From NCBI GenBank assembly GCA_009774145.1, contig VSND01000120.1, forward strand, positions 1 through 6,728: a stretch of 6,728 nucleotides of DNA. Reading direction: 5' to 3'. The notes under the pieces were generated by a model that was given only the letters and a program-made list of their open reading frames with translations, was not told where the DNA came from and searched no databases. Shown here piece by piece: positions 5,810 through 6,728 of this stretch. A program made the translations under genes and the position numbers. Numbering within the stretch: position 1 is the first letter of the stretch; every line of letters starts with the position of its first letter. This DNA is from Lachnospiraceae bacterium (lineage in GTDB: Bacteria > Bacillota > Clostridia > Lachnospirales > Lachnospiraceae).

Positions 5810-6667
5810 TTAATTAAGAGGTGGAAGATACCCATGCATTGAACTATAGCTTTTTTTTGCAATGGAGATATATGAATCTCGAATTGCTTTGGAATTTGTC
5901 TCATAGTTTTTGTCTGAAGGATGGAACAGGGTTTTTGGATTTAGAAGTGCTAAGTTCAGCTCTTCGTCACGATTTAAATTGATAAATCCGTTTTTTAATA
6001 ACTTGACAGTTTCAAAGTCGATATTTATATTTTGAATTTCCTGAGTATCTAAAGGTGTAAGCATTTCTTTGTGATGAATTTTTAAATAGTTGCCCAAATA
6101 TTTCAGGGAAATATAAAGGTTTTGTGGATGTTCATTTTTCGGGTATGCAGTTTCAATACTTTTTAAAAGTATATCTATGAAACACCATTGATAGACTGGA
6201 ATCAAAAAGGAGCCTATGTAACAACAAAAGTTGCGAAACTGCTCTATCCAAATGTGAAACTGAAAACCATTAGGCACATTATTTAAGTTAAATATTGGAT
6301 TTGAGAATAAGTGCGGTTCGTGTATATGCCAATAGTCCATATAAGACCAAGGTTTGGCTAAAAGCTTATCAAATGCATATATTAAGAAATGCGTTCGGTT
6401 TAAACTGTTAGGAAGTTCCAGGCAGGAACTTAATAATTGCAAATTCTCATATCCTGTAAGACGGTAATTTGTTTCTGTCTGTATCCGATGGATATTAGTA
6501 GAAAGGTTTAGAAATAAATCAAAGTTAAAAATACGTTTAATAATATATGTATGATAAATACTATCTACAGGATGGAAGTTTAAATTATCTTCTGATAAAG
6601 TTTTTTCTATCAAGTTAGTCAGACTTTTTTTATAATCATAACAGGTTGCTTTTTTGTATGTATATTC
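5810..6667 (-). CDS. Hypothetical protein, 5'-truncated by contig end
   Basis: About 285 residues of native coding sequence run on the minus strand, from an E-Y-T-Y-K-K segment at 6667 to the TAA stop at 5810-5812. The frame continues to the GTG at 6680-6682, but those last 15 bases match sequencing adapter. The true start is therefore not in the window, and a model beginning MYKRQ would be wrong. The protein is rich in Asn, Ile, Leu, Phe and Tyr and has several Trp/His clusters (KPWSYMDYWHIHEPHLFSN). One hydrophobic stretch (FCCYIGSFLIPVYQWCFIDI) might be a buried helix or a single membrane segment. I recognise no domain or catalytic motif. Composition is clearly more AT-rich than the genes at 1-4069, suggesting separate ancestry. 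It could be a C-terminal region of a larger protein. Nearest downstream feature is the shared terminator at 5687-5751. Confidence 0.6.
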   Translation of the reverse strand, partial: EYTYKKATCYDYKKSLTNLIEKTLSEDNLNFHPVDSIYHTYIIKRIFNFDLFLNLSTNIHRIQTETNYRLTGYENLQLLSSCLELPNSLNRTHFLIYAFDKLLAKPWSYMDYWHIHEPHLFSNPIFNLNNVPNGFQFHIWIEQFRNFCCYIGSFLIPVYQWCFIDILLKSIETAYPKNEHPQNLYISLKYLGNYLKIHHKEMLTPLDTQEIQNINIDFETVKLLKNGFINLNRDEELNLALLNPKTLFHPSDKNYETNSKAIRDSYISIAKKSYSSMHGYLPPLN

Positions 6668-6728
6668 CTGTCTCTTATACACTAATCCGACCCCACCAGA
6701 GGCACGCCAAGGGCTTATGCGGTGTTGG
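6668..6728 (+). other. Illumina Nextera adapter read-through (non-biological)
   Basis: Bases 6668-6682 (CTGTCTCTTATACAC) match exactly the first 15 of 19 bases of the Tn5/Nextera mosaic end. The following bases still align without gaps to the rest of the i7 adapter. CCGACCCCACCAGAG at 6687-6701 matches CCGAGCCCACGAGAC at 12 of 15 positions. Eight bases at 6702-6709 sit where the index would be. Bases 6710-6728 share 11 of 19 positions with the start of the P7 sequence, including TATGC at 6716-6720. Most mismatches in the last part are G calls, as in a low-quality read tail. This stretch should be trimmed and carries no gene. Confidence 0.93.

Overview
The window looks like accessory DNA from a Gram-positive gut Clostridia genome, most likely Lachnospiraceae. 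The evidence is strong GGAGG-type ribosome binding sites, a DUF5688 protein, a DpnD/PcfM-family small protein and a Rpn/PD-(D/E)XK 'transposase' of the kind common in that family. It appears to be the end of a draft or metagenomic contig, because the last 61 bases match, with errors, an Illumina Nextera adapter.

Bases 1-4069 are a moderately GC-rich, single-direction module of the kind carried by prophages or integrative/conjugative elements. In order it holds a YqaJ-type exonuclease (5' end outside the window), a small DUF6809-like protein, a long hairpin with an overlapping short ORF, a RecT single-strand annealing protein, a DUF5688 protein, a Rho-independent terminator, a small sigma-70-family factor, and a DpnD/PcfM-like protein whose start lies inside the sigma gene. 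Exonuclease plus RecT form a two-component homologous recombination system of the lambda Red/RecET type. The sigma factor is a plausible element-borne regulator. No capsid, tail, relaxase or integrase gene is visible, so phage and conjugative element cannot be told apart here.

Bases 4070-5800 are visibly more AT-rich. They hold a well-formed promoter, an intact Rpn-type PD-(D/E)XK protein with its own transcription unit, a short frameshifted gene remnant, and a long hairpin terminator between convergent genes.

Bases 5810-6667 are an AT-rich, minus-strand unknown gene, 5'-truncated by the contig end. Its apparent N-terminus 'MYKRQ' is encoded by adapter sequence and is not biological. I found no RNA gene, CRISPR array or complete insertion sequence. 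I do not see convincing evidence of a wholly new system. The most interesting native signals are the hairpin/short-ORF leader before recT and the sigma-DpnD/PcfM overlap.
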